DNA of 64,000 nt from Pseudomonas berkeleyensis (GTDB lineage Bacteria > Pseudomonadota > Gammaproteobacteria > Pseudomonadales > Pseudomonadaceae), in contig NZ_CP059139.1 of the NCBI RefSeq assembly GCF_014109765.1, positions 3,414,001-3,478,000 of the forward strand, written 5' to 3'. This document shows, in pieces, positions 28,001 to 35,166 of this stretch. The number at the start of each line of letters is the position of its first letter. Within the stretch, counting starts at the first letter, position 1. Below the pieces are notes generated by a model. The model had not been told where the DNA came from, ran no database searches, and saw only the letters and a list, made by a program, of their open reading frames with translations. A program made the translations under genes and the position numbers.

Positions 28001-28540
28001 GAAGTAGCCTTGCTCTTTCAGCCAGAGGACAAAACGAGCCTGGTGGTACTGCTCCGGCAGCCCCGCCGACTTGAAGATGATGCCCAACAATGCGAGACGC
28101 ACGTTGTTGTTGGCACCAGCACCAAGCGTGCCGGATGCAGCATGCAGGCCGCCATAGCGACGCGACTGAATGCTCAGCTCTTTGAATGCGTCTGCAACGT
28201 TCTGCGGTAGGTTGGCAATATGGCGCGCCGTCAGGCCGTCCGGGAAAGCCTGGTCGACCCACAGGGTGCGCAGCATCTTGGCCATGTGCGACTTACCCGA
28301 GCCGAAGAAGCCGCTGATCCACACACCCGGCTGCTCATGATTGCTGCCCAGGTTGCGCAGGTAGGTGGACAGGATCTTGTCCATACCGGCCTGGTACTCA
28401 CCTTCACAGACGAACGTCTTGAGCTCATAACGAAGGGTGTTGAGCGCCTGCTCGGACAGATCATCCTTCACTTCGGCGACCCCGTTGTTGGCCAGGCGGT
28501 TTTCCAGCGGGTCGTTCAGGTAGATTTCGCGGTTAAGCAT
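25076..28540 (-). CDS. brxC: BREX P-loop ATPase BrxC
   Basis: This 1154-residue ATPase is the largest BREX protein. Walker A GFFGSGKS lies at 77-84 and a Walker B-like strand LTLVVLDEVQQYVG follows. The N terminus MLNREIYLNDPLENRLANNG is typical of type I BrxC/PglY. It is required for defence and for methylation, probably as a large multimeric motor or clamp. AAGGGA stands 5 bases before the ATG. It follows brxB by 23 bases. Confidence 0.96.
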   Translation of the reverse strand: MLNREIYLNDPLENRLANNGVAEVKDDLSEQALNTLRYELKTFVCEGEYQAGMDKILSTYLRNLGSNHEQPGVWISGFFGSGKSHMAKMLRTLWVDQAFPDGLTARHIANLPQNVADAFKELSIQSRRYGGLHAASGTLGAGANNNVRLALLGIIFKSAGLPEQYHQARFVLWLKEQGYFDAVKQAVEDAGKPWERELSKLYVSPLIANALLRAYPDMASDTQGVHQLLKGQFPTVTDVTNDQMVQAISDALDREGQFPLTLVVLDEVQQYVGNDADRAHMIQEVVETCCKHSAFGHRLLFIATGQNALSGMTNLQRLMGRFQIPIMLSDTDVESVIRKVILQKFETARAPVQALLTKHLGEISRHLRGTKVEYHQDDEKVMLADYPLLPVRRRFWEKVLRIVDTTGTVSQLRNQLKVIHEAAKATAEKELGNIVPGDFIYQQIAPNLLQTGVISKEDYERIAELSAGDNDQQLQSRLLSLILLIGKLPTDSISDCGVRATADMLADLLVDNLNQGKDELRARIPVQLEAMAKNGQLMAMETSAGVEYRLQTQESAQWYDTFRQQEADLRGNMQRVENFRIDLLHKQIKSELAKVRVTQGACKENRQVIACFDAEVPKDASQKIYLWVQDGWSLNESSFLAEARKANPDLPTLYLYIPARNRSELNNAIIHQEAADATLSLRGMPNTVAGDDARKAMETRQRDAQKQVDQLLKEILSGVQVLQAGGAEVDGNSIAERIQAGAQASVVRLYREFDMADSPHWAKVYDRARKDGGQNALEAVGFSGDTEKHPVCASLLRYIGASKKGNEIRDQFAAAPYGWQQDTIDGALFALVAAGVLRATDASGNALTAQSLERQKLTQSTFRPETVTIRPVDLIKIRGLISSLGIDCPPGEEQARLPALINLARELHYAAGGEAPAPARPDASLIDEIAKESGNTQLKLVLDNKDAIKPLLDTWRSLGEQLRVRRSDWDLLQTLLRLSKGLAFGEKLSGEVDAIKSNRSLLAEPNPLESLISTTVSQLREAINHHFRAFQTEYQKRQAELVADSHWQQLSAAQQNELLARRGLVEPEALSLGSREEVIDSLETTSLEQWTDRKDSLAAKFESARQEAVKLLQPKVQHVSLPKRTFENEAQLRQWLTEIEAQLLAKLAEGPVMV

Positions 28541-28563
28541 GTCAGTCCCTTAAAGCAAAACAG

Positions 28564-29109
28564 TCAGTTGTCAGCCGTAAGCGGCGTGGCGTGGTAGCCC
28601 CAGCCGTCACGGGCGTCCAATAAGCGATAGGTGTTGTCGATGTACTCGCCCGGGAAGAGCACCAGCAGCCTACCGGGCACATGCGCAGAGAGCGCTTTGA
28701 CGAAGCCCGCGACTGAGCCAAAACCAAACAAGGCACCAGCGCCAATCAGCGCTACGAGGGTGTTCTCGTTCGCGTGGTCACCCAGCTGCTGCTCCAGTCG
28801 CTCTAGCAGGTCCTGAATGAAATCGGGGTAGTTACCGATCAGATCACTAGGGTCAGTGAAATAGGCATCCCGGTACTCTTCTGCGGCCATCCACTCGGGA
28901 AATGCATTGGTGATATCCAGCGCCAGCCAGGTGTGGCCTGCGCCTTCAGTGGCCACTTTGAATTCTTCGATTCGCGCACGCAGCTTGAGCTCGTCTTCCT
29001 TGTGATAAACGGCAAACAGAACGCGCTGCTCATCTGCCAGGCCCGCTTGCCAAGGCAGGCTGATATGGCGAGCGTAGTTTTTGATGAGCTTATTGAGGCG
29101 ACTACTCAT
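28564..29109 (-). CDS. brxB: BREX protein BrxB (DUF1788)
   Basis: This 181-residue protein begins MSSRLNKLIKNYARHISLPW. I chose the ATG at 29109, which overlaps the brxA stop by 8 bases (ATGAGTAG), over a start 20 codons upstream that lies inside brxA. The sequence LLVLFPGEYIDNTYRLLDARDGWGYHA near the C terminus is characteristic of DUF1788. BrxB is needed for BREX function, but its biochemical role is not established. Confidence 0.93.
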   Translation of the reverse strand: MSSRLNKLIKNYARHISLPWQAGLADEQRVLFAVYHKEDELKLRARIEEFKVATEGAGHTWLALDITNAFPEWMAAEEYRDAYFTDPSDLIGNYPDFIQDLLERLEQQLGDHANENTLVALIGAGALFGFGSVAGFVKALSAHVPGRLLVLFPGEYIDNTYRLLDARDGWGYHATPLTADN

Positions 29110-29959
29110 GGAGCCAGGCCTTTTCAGTGGCGGTGAGGAAGTCGGGGAACCCAACTTCAATGACCTCACCCGATTGTTTGAATGTGATCAGCCCACGCAA
29201 GGATGCCGTACGTGCAAGCTCTATCAGGCGTTCAACTCGGCAATCCAGCAGCTTGCACCACTCACTGGAGAACAGGCGCTGTCCGCTCAAACCGTTGAGA
29301 TAAGCCTGAAACAGGGCATAGGCGACGTTCACCTCGGTTACCTGTGGCTGCGCCCTACTCTTCTTGACACGCCCACGCAGAAATCCGGCCTGAGTCCAGC
29401 TGCCGTTGATGTTTTGGGCATAGGACTTGAGCGACGCGGGACTGAAACGATTGGGATCTTGAGCAGCCAATACCGCCTCAGTGTGTTCTCGCTGCAGAGG
29501 CTCACCAGGCTGTAGCTCTAACATCAGCGGAACAGACACACGGAACAGAGGATCACGAGCTGCAGCGAGTTGAAGTGCGAGCAATGGCTGCGCCTCTACG
29601 CGCACGTCCCAAAGCTGACGAAAAACGCGAAACAATGGGGTATCGGGCGACAGGCCGTAGAGATCAACCAGGTGCTCAGCCGTCAGCTTGCGCGCTCGAC
29701 TGGTGGGCTTGCCCAGGCAGTTCAACTCCGTGATTTGCTCACGATACCGCGGGCGGCCATCGCTGGACTGAGTGCACGCGAAAAGGCTGCGCAGCTCCGG
29801 CAACATCATGGTGCGGGAGTCATGTGCTCCACTTCTACCGAACTTGAAGCCGAAATTGATCAAAGACTGCTGATTAGTCATGGCATCACTTGTGGGTTCC
29901 CAACTCACAGCACCCGCTGAACGGGTGTTGAGGGAAGGAATGATCTGCAAAGCTGCCAT
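29102..29959 (-). CDS. brxA: BREX protein BrxA (DUF1819)
   Basis: This 285-residue protein is the first gene of the BREX operon. BrxA belongs to the NusB-like helical DUF1819 family and binds DNA. It is recognised here mainly by position upstream of brxB-brxC and by the helical repeat sequence (FRVFRQLWDVRVEAQPLLAL and PASLKSYAQNINGSW). The ATG at 29959 has only a weak ribosome site (AGAGA); an internal ATG at 29881 has none. It is longer than many BrxA proteins (around 200 residues), so the true start may be internal. Confidence 0.85.
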   Translation of the reverse strand: MAALQIIPSLNTRSAGAVSWEPTSDAMTNQQSLINFGFKFGRSGAHDSRTMMLPELRSLFACTQSSDGRPRYREQITELNCLGKPTSRARKLTAEHLVDLYGLSPDTPLFRVFRQLWDVRVEAQPLLALQLAAARDPLFRVSVPLMLELQPGEPLQREHTEAVLAAQDPNRFSPASLKSYAQNINGSWTQAGFLRGRVKKSRAQPQVTEVNVAYALFQAYLNGLSGQRLFSSEWCKLLDCRVERLIELARTASLRGLITFKQSGEVIEVGFPDFLTATEKAWLHE

Positions 29960-30027
29960 TATCTCTGACTATCCAATGTTGGTCTTGCTTCAATCCGTTA
30001 ATCGTCAAGCTTGATATCAGTTCGACA

Positions 30028-30037
30028 TTAACCTGTA
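30028..30037. promoter_or_regulatory. Possible half operator upstream of brxA
   Basis: TTAACCTGTA, 69 bases upstream of the brxA start, matches one half of the palindrome TTTACCTGTACAGGTAAA at 31749 in 9 of 10 positions. The second half is absent. It might be a weak BrxR site, or chance. Confidence 0.25.
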
Positions 30038-30075
30038 TCCTGCCTAATCAGCCAGGAATTGTCATCTGCCGCGGC

Positions 30076-30393
30076 TCAAGCTGCTTGGTGCTGCGGTCGA
30101 CGTCGATGGTGGTGAACGCCAGGCTTGCTGACGCAGAAGTCAGGGCTTCTGTGCCCAACAGTCACCACTGCGCCATCTACCACAACCACATAGACGTTCT
30201 GGGCCTTCTCGGCCAACTGCCGTTCAGCCGAGGAGAGCTTGAGCAACAGCCGCTTCAAGCGCGCTCGGTCGAAGAAGTACACCTGCGCTCCACGATTCCA
30301 GGTATGGCATCCAAAATCGACAAGCCACTGGACCTGCTGCTGCCGAATACCGCGTTGACTGCATCGTTGTATGGCATGTGTGGTGTACTCCAT
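30076..30393 (-). CDS. DUF4258-domain protein
   Basis: This 105-residue protein starts at the ATG at 30393 (MEYTTHAIQRCSQRGIRQQQ). The pattern H-A-x-x-R-x-x-x-R-x-I near the N terminus, then VQWLVDFGCHTWNRGAQVYFFD, fits DUF4258, a small fold related to toxin-like nucleases but of unsettled function. The frame continues upstream without a sensible protein. It is the gene immediately upstream of brxA and on the same strand, but 116 bases separate them. Confidence 0.7.
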   Translation of the reverse strand: MEYTTHAIQRCSQRGIRQQQVQWLVDFGCHTWNRGAQVYFFDRARLKRLLLKLSSAERQLAEKAQNVYVVVVDGAVVTVGHRSPDFCVSKPGVHHHRRRPQHQAA

Positions 30394-30815
30394 TGCCCGT
30401 CTCCTCTGCACTGTGACAACCCATCCTGTTTCAGTTAGGCATCCCTGCCAGTGACTCCATCCAGCCCATCCAGTGGGCATAGCGGCAGGATATGTCGCCC
30501 AACTGGACGCACCAATAATGGGCTTTCATACAGGTCAAGTATTCAGGCAGGTTGACAGCTCCAGGGGATGCTTCCGATCAAAAACGGGGCAGACCTCCGG
30601 GGAACCCGTCCGGATTGATGACGCGTTCAGCTCAACCCGGTAGAGGTGTTGAGTCTCTCCAGCTTTCGAATAAAGAAATTGTCGTTGCGTGGCGTGCTGG
30701 CGCAGCACCACCTGTGATCTGATGGGGGAGTGGTGCAGAGTACGGCCCAGTACAGGCTCTGCCATTTGCAGAGAATCACTGGTGCACAAAGCCGGAGAAG
30801 CTGGCCTGTGAGGGC
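30394..30815. other. Intergenic stretch without a supported gene
   Basis: I see no convincing gene in these 422 bases. A 94-codon minus-strand frame starting with TTG overlaps the upstream stop, but its composition resembles random translation and it lacks any known motif. Confidence 0.5.
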
Positions 30816-31661
30816 TCAAGCCTCTTCGTCATGCTTGACGCGGTACTTAACGAAGGCGATGTACTTCGCAAAGCCGAAGTTGATAATGGGCTTGCGCTCC
30901 GAGCCGGCGAGCCACCCCATGACAAGGAAATAGGCCCCCTCAAGCTCATCCAAACTTTTGAGGCGGAACGCCTTCAGCATTTCCTCCTCAAGGTTCTCAT
31001 CTCTGACTAGCAGGCTTGGTTCGGTGCGGTAATCCCCACAGTTGAGCCAGACCTCGCCATCCTTCCGGTTGACGTTGGTGACCAGCCCCCAGAACAAGCG
31101 AACCGTACCGAGTTCGATGCCAGCAAGCTGTCGCTGATGGGAGAGCAACTTACGGACTTCCCCTTCCAAAGCGACACGACCACCGTCGGTCGTGATCCGG
31201 ATCGAAACATCATCCTCTGGGTAGTCCGGGTTCTTGATCAGGCACGACAGGATCTGCCGGAGTGATTTGTTGATCGGGTAGTCTGCAGCGTTTGCGTATT
31301 TCCGCTGTAACACGCCCCATGGAGAATCGACGGGCTGCCGTTCTTTGGGCTCTGGAACCAGGATTTCCTGGGGTTTGCGCTTATCTAGATCGACATTGAT
31401 GCGCGTCGTGTCTGTACCCTCATCTGGCTCAACCCCTTCATCGTCAACAACCAGTACCACCGTCTTGATCTGGCAACCGTCTTGGTGGTGCGCGGCGAAG
31501 CAAGCAACACGCTCCCGACCGCCACTGACCGAACTTCTTACAAACCAGGCACTAGCCTCGCACTCTGAGCACTCGATATTGCCCGCGTACTTCTCGACAT
31601 CCTGCTGGTACTGAAATGGTGTCACGGGACTCTGATCAAGACGGTAGGTAACAGATTGCAT
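30816..31661 (-). CDS. Unknown protein with N-terminal zinc-finger-like cysteines
   Basis: This 281-residue protein shows CSEC at about 32-35 and CFAAHHQDGC about 20 residues later, a possible zinc-binding knuckle (CxxC...CxxxHxxxxC). A proline-rich linker follows (about residues 85-112), then a C-terminal domain with FWGLVTNVNRKDGEVWLNCG and GYFLV-type strands. I do not recognise the family. The presumed palindromic operator at 31749-31766 lies 88 bases upstream, linking it to the regulator at 34245. It is in the block of leftward genes between that regulator and brxA. Confidence 0.75.
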   Translation of the reverse strand: MQSVTYRLDQSPVTPFQYQQDVEKYAGNIECSECEASAWFVRSSVSGGRERVACFAAHHQDGCQIKTVVLVVDDEGVEPDEGTDTTRINVDLDKRKPQEILVPEPKERQPVDSPWGVLQRKYANAADYPINKSLRQILSCLIKNPDYPEDDVSIRITTDGGRVALEGEVRKLLSHQRQLAGIELGTVRLFWGLVTNVNRKDGEVWLNCGDYRTEPSLLVRDENLEEEMLKAFRLKSLDELEGAYFLVMGWLAGSERKPIINFGFAKYIAFVKYRVKHDEEA

Positions 31662-31748
31662 TCACACTCCAGATGATTGCTGCCCCAAAGCCGCTGCCGC
31701 AGCGGATACTCCGAAAAATATGTAGCCTTTCGAGATACATCTAGCGTG

Positions 31749-31766
31749 TTTACCTGTACAGGTAAA
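31749..31766. promoter_or_regulatory. Perfect 18-bp palindrome, candidate BrxR operator
   Basis: TTTACCTGTACAGGTAAA is its own reverse complement. About 60 bases around it match the region just upstream of the WYL regulator gene (CATCTAG.GTGTTTAC and GTACAGGTAAAGTTTTC are shared). On the minus strand TTTACC, 17 bases, TAGATG could serve as a promoter for the 31661 gene, with the -35 box inside the palindrome, so a bound repressor would block it. BrxR proteins are known to bind inverted repeats near BREX genes. Confidence 0.65.
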
Positions 31767-31797
31767 GTTTTCAAGCACATGTCTTAACAACGTCACT

Positions 31798-31827
31798 TGA
31801 TCGGCTACATGATCGCTTACTTGATCG
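31798..31827 (+). repeat. Three TGATCG units at 12-base spacing
   Basis: TGATCG occurs at 31798, 31810 and 31822, exactly 12 bases apart, between the M15-like gene and the palindrome at 31749. Regular spacing near one helical turn could mark a protein-binding array. The intervening bases are not conserved and the run is short. Confidence 0.35.
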
Positions 31828-31844
31828 GTCGATTTTTCTGCAAC

Positions 31845-32492
31845 CTAGTTGAGACTCGCCAACCATGGGCGAACGATCGCCTTGCGCTCATCCAAGCTCA
31901 GCGTGGCCACCCCGCCCTTCACCAACGCTGTCTTGTCACCGGTATGGGGGTTGGTAACGTAGGTGCTGATGCTGGGTAACGTGTTCGGGTTTGCGCTCCA
32001 CCGAAGGTTAAATGCCGCAAGTCTGGGAAACCAGAACTGGCTGGCATACGGCAGGTTGTCGTGAATCCACCAGGCCAGCGGCGTCCAGTCCTTGCGCTCC
32101 TCATACCAGGGCAACAATGCCGGCACCATGATGCAGGCAGTCGCGCCCAGATGTCCTTCGGCGTCCGGATAATCCCAAATGTGCTCTGCGTAGTTTTTTT
32201 CGTTGGCGGCACAGCTGTACTGGTTGTTGTTCTCGGCGCCCTTAGCGTTGACTGCCGGCGCTCGGTAAGCCGAGCGAATGACAATCCGCCCAAAGCGCTC
32301 CTGCAGAGGCTCCAACAACTGTTCGCACAGTCCTCGCCCGGCCTCGATGGCGCGGTCCGGATAATCCGGAATATTAGGGATGCCCTCGATCTGGCTGATT
32401 TCCGAGTAGAGGAAATCCCGCATGAAAAAGTGCTTGGATAGCCGGACGCGCCCCAGGTCCTCGAGCGCCTGTACCGTTGCTGGTTTCTTCAT
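31845..32492 (-). CDS. M15 peptidase-like protein, possibly inactive
   Basis: This 215-residue protein resembles the peptidase M15/hedgehog-type fold: LSKHFFMRDFLYSE near the N terminus, LLEPLQERFGRIVIRSAYRAPAVN in the middle, then a histidine (AEHIWD). The expected zinc-site pattern HxxGxAxD is not evident after that (GHLGATACIMVP), so it may have lost peptidase activity or use different ligands. There is no signal peptide, unusual for a cell-wall enzyme. The start at 32492 has AAGGAG upstream. It follows rmuC on the same strand by 43 bases and is probably co-transcribed. Confidence 0.55.
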   Translation of the reverse strand: MKKPATVQALEDLGRVRLSKHFFMRDFLYSEISQIEGIPNIPDYPDRAIEAGRGLCEQLLEPLQERFGRIVIRSAYRAPAVNAKGAENNNQYSCAANEKNYAEHIWDYPDAEGHLGATACIMVPALLPWYEERKDWTPLAWWIHDNLPYASQFWFPRLAAFNLRWSANPNTLPSISTYVTNPHTGDKTALVKGGVATLSLDERKAIVRPWLASLN

Positions 32493-32535
32493 CCTGTTTT
32501 GCTCCTTGCAATTCACTTGCGTGCTGCGGCAGGGT

Positions 32536-34116
32536 TCAGGCCTGCTGCTCAGCGGGCATCTGAGAGATCAGGTTGAGTTCCAAATCCGCCCGCTCGACCC
32601 AGACCTCATTCAGCTCGCCTTTGACCGCTACGCCCAACTGACGGAAGTCGCTGACCTGTTTGACCAGGTTAGCCTTGCCACTGACCAACTGATCGCAGGC
32701 TTTCTTGTAGGCATCCTGCGCTCTGTCCAAGCTGTGGCCGATGGCATCCATACTGCTGAGAAAGGTGCGCAGCTTGTCGTATACCTTGCCGGCACGCTCG
32801 GCTAACTCGGCTGTGTGCTTGTTCTGATCCTCGAAACGCCACAACTGGCGCACGATGTTCAGGCTGGTCAACAACGTGGTTGGCGTCGCCACCAGCACGT
32901 TCTGCTCGATGGCCTTCTGGAACAGTGTTTCGTCCGCCTTCAGCGCCTCGACGAAAGCCGACTCGATGGGCACGAACATAAAGACCATCTCGGGCGCACT
33001 CAGCCCCGGCAAGTCAAAGTAGCTGCGGTCAGATAGCTCTTTGATGCGTTGCCCAACGGCCGTCACGTGTTCGGCAAGCGCCATGCGACGCTCGGTATCG
33101 TCTTCGGCATTGATGTAACGGGTGTACGCGTTGAGCGAGACCTTGGCATCGATGATCAGGTGCTTGCCTTGAGGCAGGTAAACGATCACATCGGGGCGCT
33201 GGCGATTGATCTCGCCGGTGAAGCTGACCTCCCGCTTGAAGTCCTTGCCGTTGACCAGGCCGGAGCGCTCCAAGACATTCTCCAGAATCAGCTCGCCCCA
33301 ATTGCCCTGCGCCTTCTTCTGCCCTTTCAGCGCTGTAGTGAGGTCCTGAGCCTCCTGGGTGATCTGTCGATTCAGCTCCTTCAGGTGATGCAGCTCCTGG
33401 GTCAAGGCAGCTTGCTGCTGGACATCCTTGTGGTGAATATCTTCAACCTTGGTGCGGAAACCCTCGATCTGCTCGCGGAAGGGTTTAAGCAATGCATCCA
33501 GTGACTGTTGGCTGTGCTGCGAGAACGCCTGGCCTTTGGCTTCGAAGATCTGGCCAGCGAGCTGCTCGAACTCTAGCTTGAGCTGGTCGCGGCTTTCCTT
33601 TAGCAGCTGCTGCTGTTCGGCAAAGTGCTGCTGCTTCTGATCGAGCGTACTGCTCAGCGTGGCATGCTCCTTGGTCAGGGCCGCGAAGCGATCCTGCAGA
33701 ACATCGTGAACTTGCTGCAGCCGGGCACTCGCATGCTTGAGCTCATCATGCTGCTGAAGCAGTTGGCCATATTGAGCACGAGCGGCGCTGGCAGCGCTCT
33801 GCACCTCGGCCAGTTGAGCGGATTGATCGCGATATTCGGTACGCAAGCGCCCAGCTTCTTGCTGAGCGAACTCGACCTGCCGCTGAAGCTGTTCAACATG
33901 AGCCTTCTCCGCCCGCAGACCAGCACTCAGCTCACGGAGCTCATCCTCTTTCTGGTGAGATGCAGCCATGTGCTGCTCTAGTTGCGACTGACAGATCTGC
34001 AAGGCTGTAACCGCTTCACGACGGCGCAATACCTGCCAGTAGACTGCAACACCCGCCAGCACAACCAGCAACAAACTGCCGCTAATCACCATCCACGACA
34101 ACGCAATCATGTTCAT
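32536..34116 (-). CDS. rmuC: RmuC-family protein
   Basis: This 526-residue protein has an N-terminal membrane span (MIALSWMVISGSLLLVVLAG), about 200 residues of coiled coil rich in Gln and Glu, and a C-terminal RmuC domain. That domain contains GNWGELILENVLERSGL and DVIVYLPQGKHLIIDAKVSL, a PD-(D/E)XK-like core. RmuC limits inversion and recombination events and has a nuclease-like fold. The ATG at 34116 with GGGAGT 7 bases upstream is preferred over an upstream start. It lies divergent from the WYL regulator, sharing the intergenic region with the second palindrome. A core-chromosome rmuC would normally lie elsewhere, so this is probably an additional copy. Confidence 0.88.
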   Translation of the reverse strand: MNMIALSWMVISGSLLLVVLAGVAVYWQVLRRREAVTALQICQSQLEQHMAASHQKEDELRELSAGLRAEKAHVEQLQRQVEFAQQEAGRLRTEYRDQSAQLAEVQSAASAARAQYGQLLQQHDELKHASARLQQVHDVLQDRFAALTKEHATLSSTLDQKQQHFAEQQQLLKESRDQLKLEFEQLAGQIFEAKGQAFSQHSQQSLDALLKPFREQIEGFRTKVEDIHHKDVQQQAALTQELHHLKELNRQITQEAQDLTTALKGQKKAQGNWGELILENVLERSGLVNGKDFKREVSFTGEINRQRPDVIVYLPQGKHLIIDAKVSLNAYTRYINAEDDTERRMALAEHVTAVGQRIKELSDRSYFDLPGLSAPEMVFMFVPIESAFVEALKADETLFQKAIEQNVLVATPTTLLTSLNIVRQLWRFEDQNKHTAELAERAGKVYDKLRTFLSSMDAIGHSLDRAQDAYKKACDQLVSGKANLVKQVSDFRQLGVAVKGELNEVWVERADLELNLISQMPAEQQA

Positions 34117-34203
34117 GCTCGAGACTCCCTCTATCCGCCAGCCCAACGGGCGACTTGAATGACAATTTCAAGGTATGTAACTTGAGACGACGCATCTAGA
34201 GTG

Positions 34204-34221
34204 TTTACGCGTACAGGTAAA
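34204..34221. promoter_or_regulatory. Imperfect 18-bp palindrome before the WYL regulator
   Basis: TTTACGCGTACAGGTAAA differs from the perfect palindrome at 31749 at two positions and shares its flanks (CATCTAG before, GTTTTC after). It lies 23 bases before the regulator ATG and 88 bases before rmuC, so one bound protein could govern both genes. Autoregulation by the adjacent WYL protein is the simplest reading. Confidence 0.65.
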
Positions 34222-34244
34222 GTTTTCGAGCAGATGGAGAGGCC

Positions 34245-35120
34245 ATGAAACGCAAGCAATCAATCGAGTCCGTACGCTGGGATCTGGCATTGCGCTACCG
34301 CCTGATCGAGACGGTGGCCTGGTGGGAAGGCCGTCTGACCACCAATCACCTGATTCAGAGCTTCGGCATCAGCCGCCAACAGGCGTCGAAGGACATCAAT
34401 TCCTACATCACCGATTACGCGCCGAAGAACCTGGAATACGACAAGCATCTAAAGGGGTATGTACCCAGCAGGCACTTCAAGCCGCTGTTCATCGATGACA
34501 GCGCCAGCGCCTATCTACACCTACTCAATCAGAATCACGACCGTGCGCCGCACATCGAGGGCCTGGCATTAGCCTATGCGCACACCGAGGTGCTGCAGGT
34601 GCCGGATCGCACGGTACGGCCGGAACTATTGCGCCCGCTTCTGCGCGCCTGCCGCGAGGGGCTACGTCTGGAGTGTGAGTACGTGTCCTTTACTACGCCG
34701 GATGCAGAGACACGCTTGATCGCTCCGCATACGCTGATTTACACCGGCATGCGCTGGCACGTGCGCGCGTACTGCGAGAAGAATCGCGATTACCGGGACT
34801 TCGTATTGAGTCGCTTCCGCGGCGTGCCTGAGCCTATGGATGACCCTTCAGCCAATGGACGCGATCAGGATGCAGGCTGGAGCACTCAGGTGACCGTGGT
34901 GATCGAGCCGGACTCACGACTAAAGCCGGAACAGAAGGTAATCATCGAGACCGACTATGGGATGCGCGAGGGTCAGTTGGTCATCGAAACGCGCGGTGCC
35001 CTGGTGCAGTACATCCTGCAGCGCTACCAAATCGACCCGACCAAGGTGCACGCCAAGGCAACGGCACAGCAGATCGTGGTCGCCAACCTGGATGAACTGC
35101 AGCCCTGGCTCTATCACTAA
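34245..35120 (+). CDS. brxR: WYL-domain transcriptional regulator, BrxR-like
   Basis: This 291-residue protein has an N-terminal winged helix-turn-helix (RLTTNHLIQSFGISRQQASKDINSY, about 30-55), a central WYL domain (RLECEYVSFTTPDAETRLIAPHTLIYTGMRWHVRAYCEK) and a C-terminal domain. This wHTH-WYL-CTD layout and the length match BrxR repressors of type I BREX loci. It is divergent from rmuC and about 4.3 kb upstream of brxA rather than adjacent to it. GGAG stands 5 bases before the ATG. WYL domains bind ligands, possibly nucleic acid or nucleotides; the ligand here is unknown. Confidence 0.85.
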   Translation: MKRKQSIESVRWDLALRYRLIETVAWWEGRLTTNHLIQSFGISRQQASKDINSYITDYAPKNLEYDKHLKGYVPSRHFKPLFIDDSASAYLHLLNQNHDRAPHIEGLALAYAHTEVLQVPDRTVRPELLRPLLRACREGLRLECEYVSFTTPDAETRLIAPHTLIYTGMRWHVRAYCEKNRDYRDFVLSRFRGVPEPMDDPSANGRDQDAGWSTQVTVVIEPDSRLKPEQKVIIETDYGMREGQLVIETRGALVQYILQRYQIDPTKVHAKATAQQIVVANLDELQPWLYH

Positions 35121-35166
35121 CCGACCGAGCTTGCATGCGGATAAACTGGCTGCCCCTATATGGAAA

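Noticed and set aside
30535..30819. 94-codon minus-strand frame overlapping the zinc-finger gene stop
   Set aside because: Starts with TTG, no ribosome site and random-looking composition.
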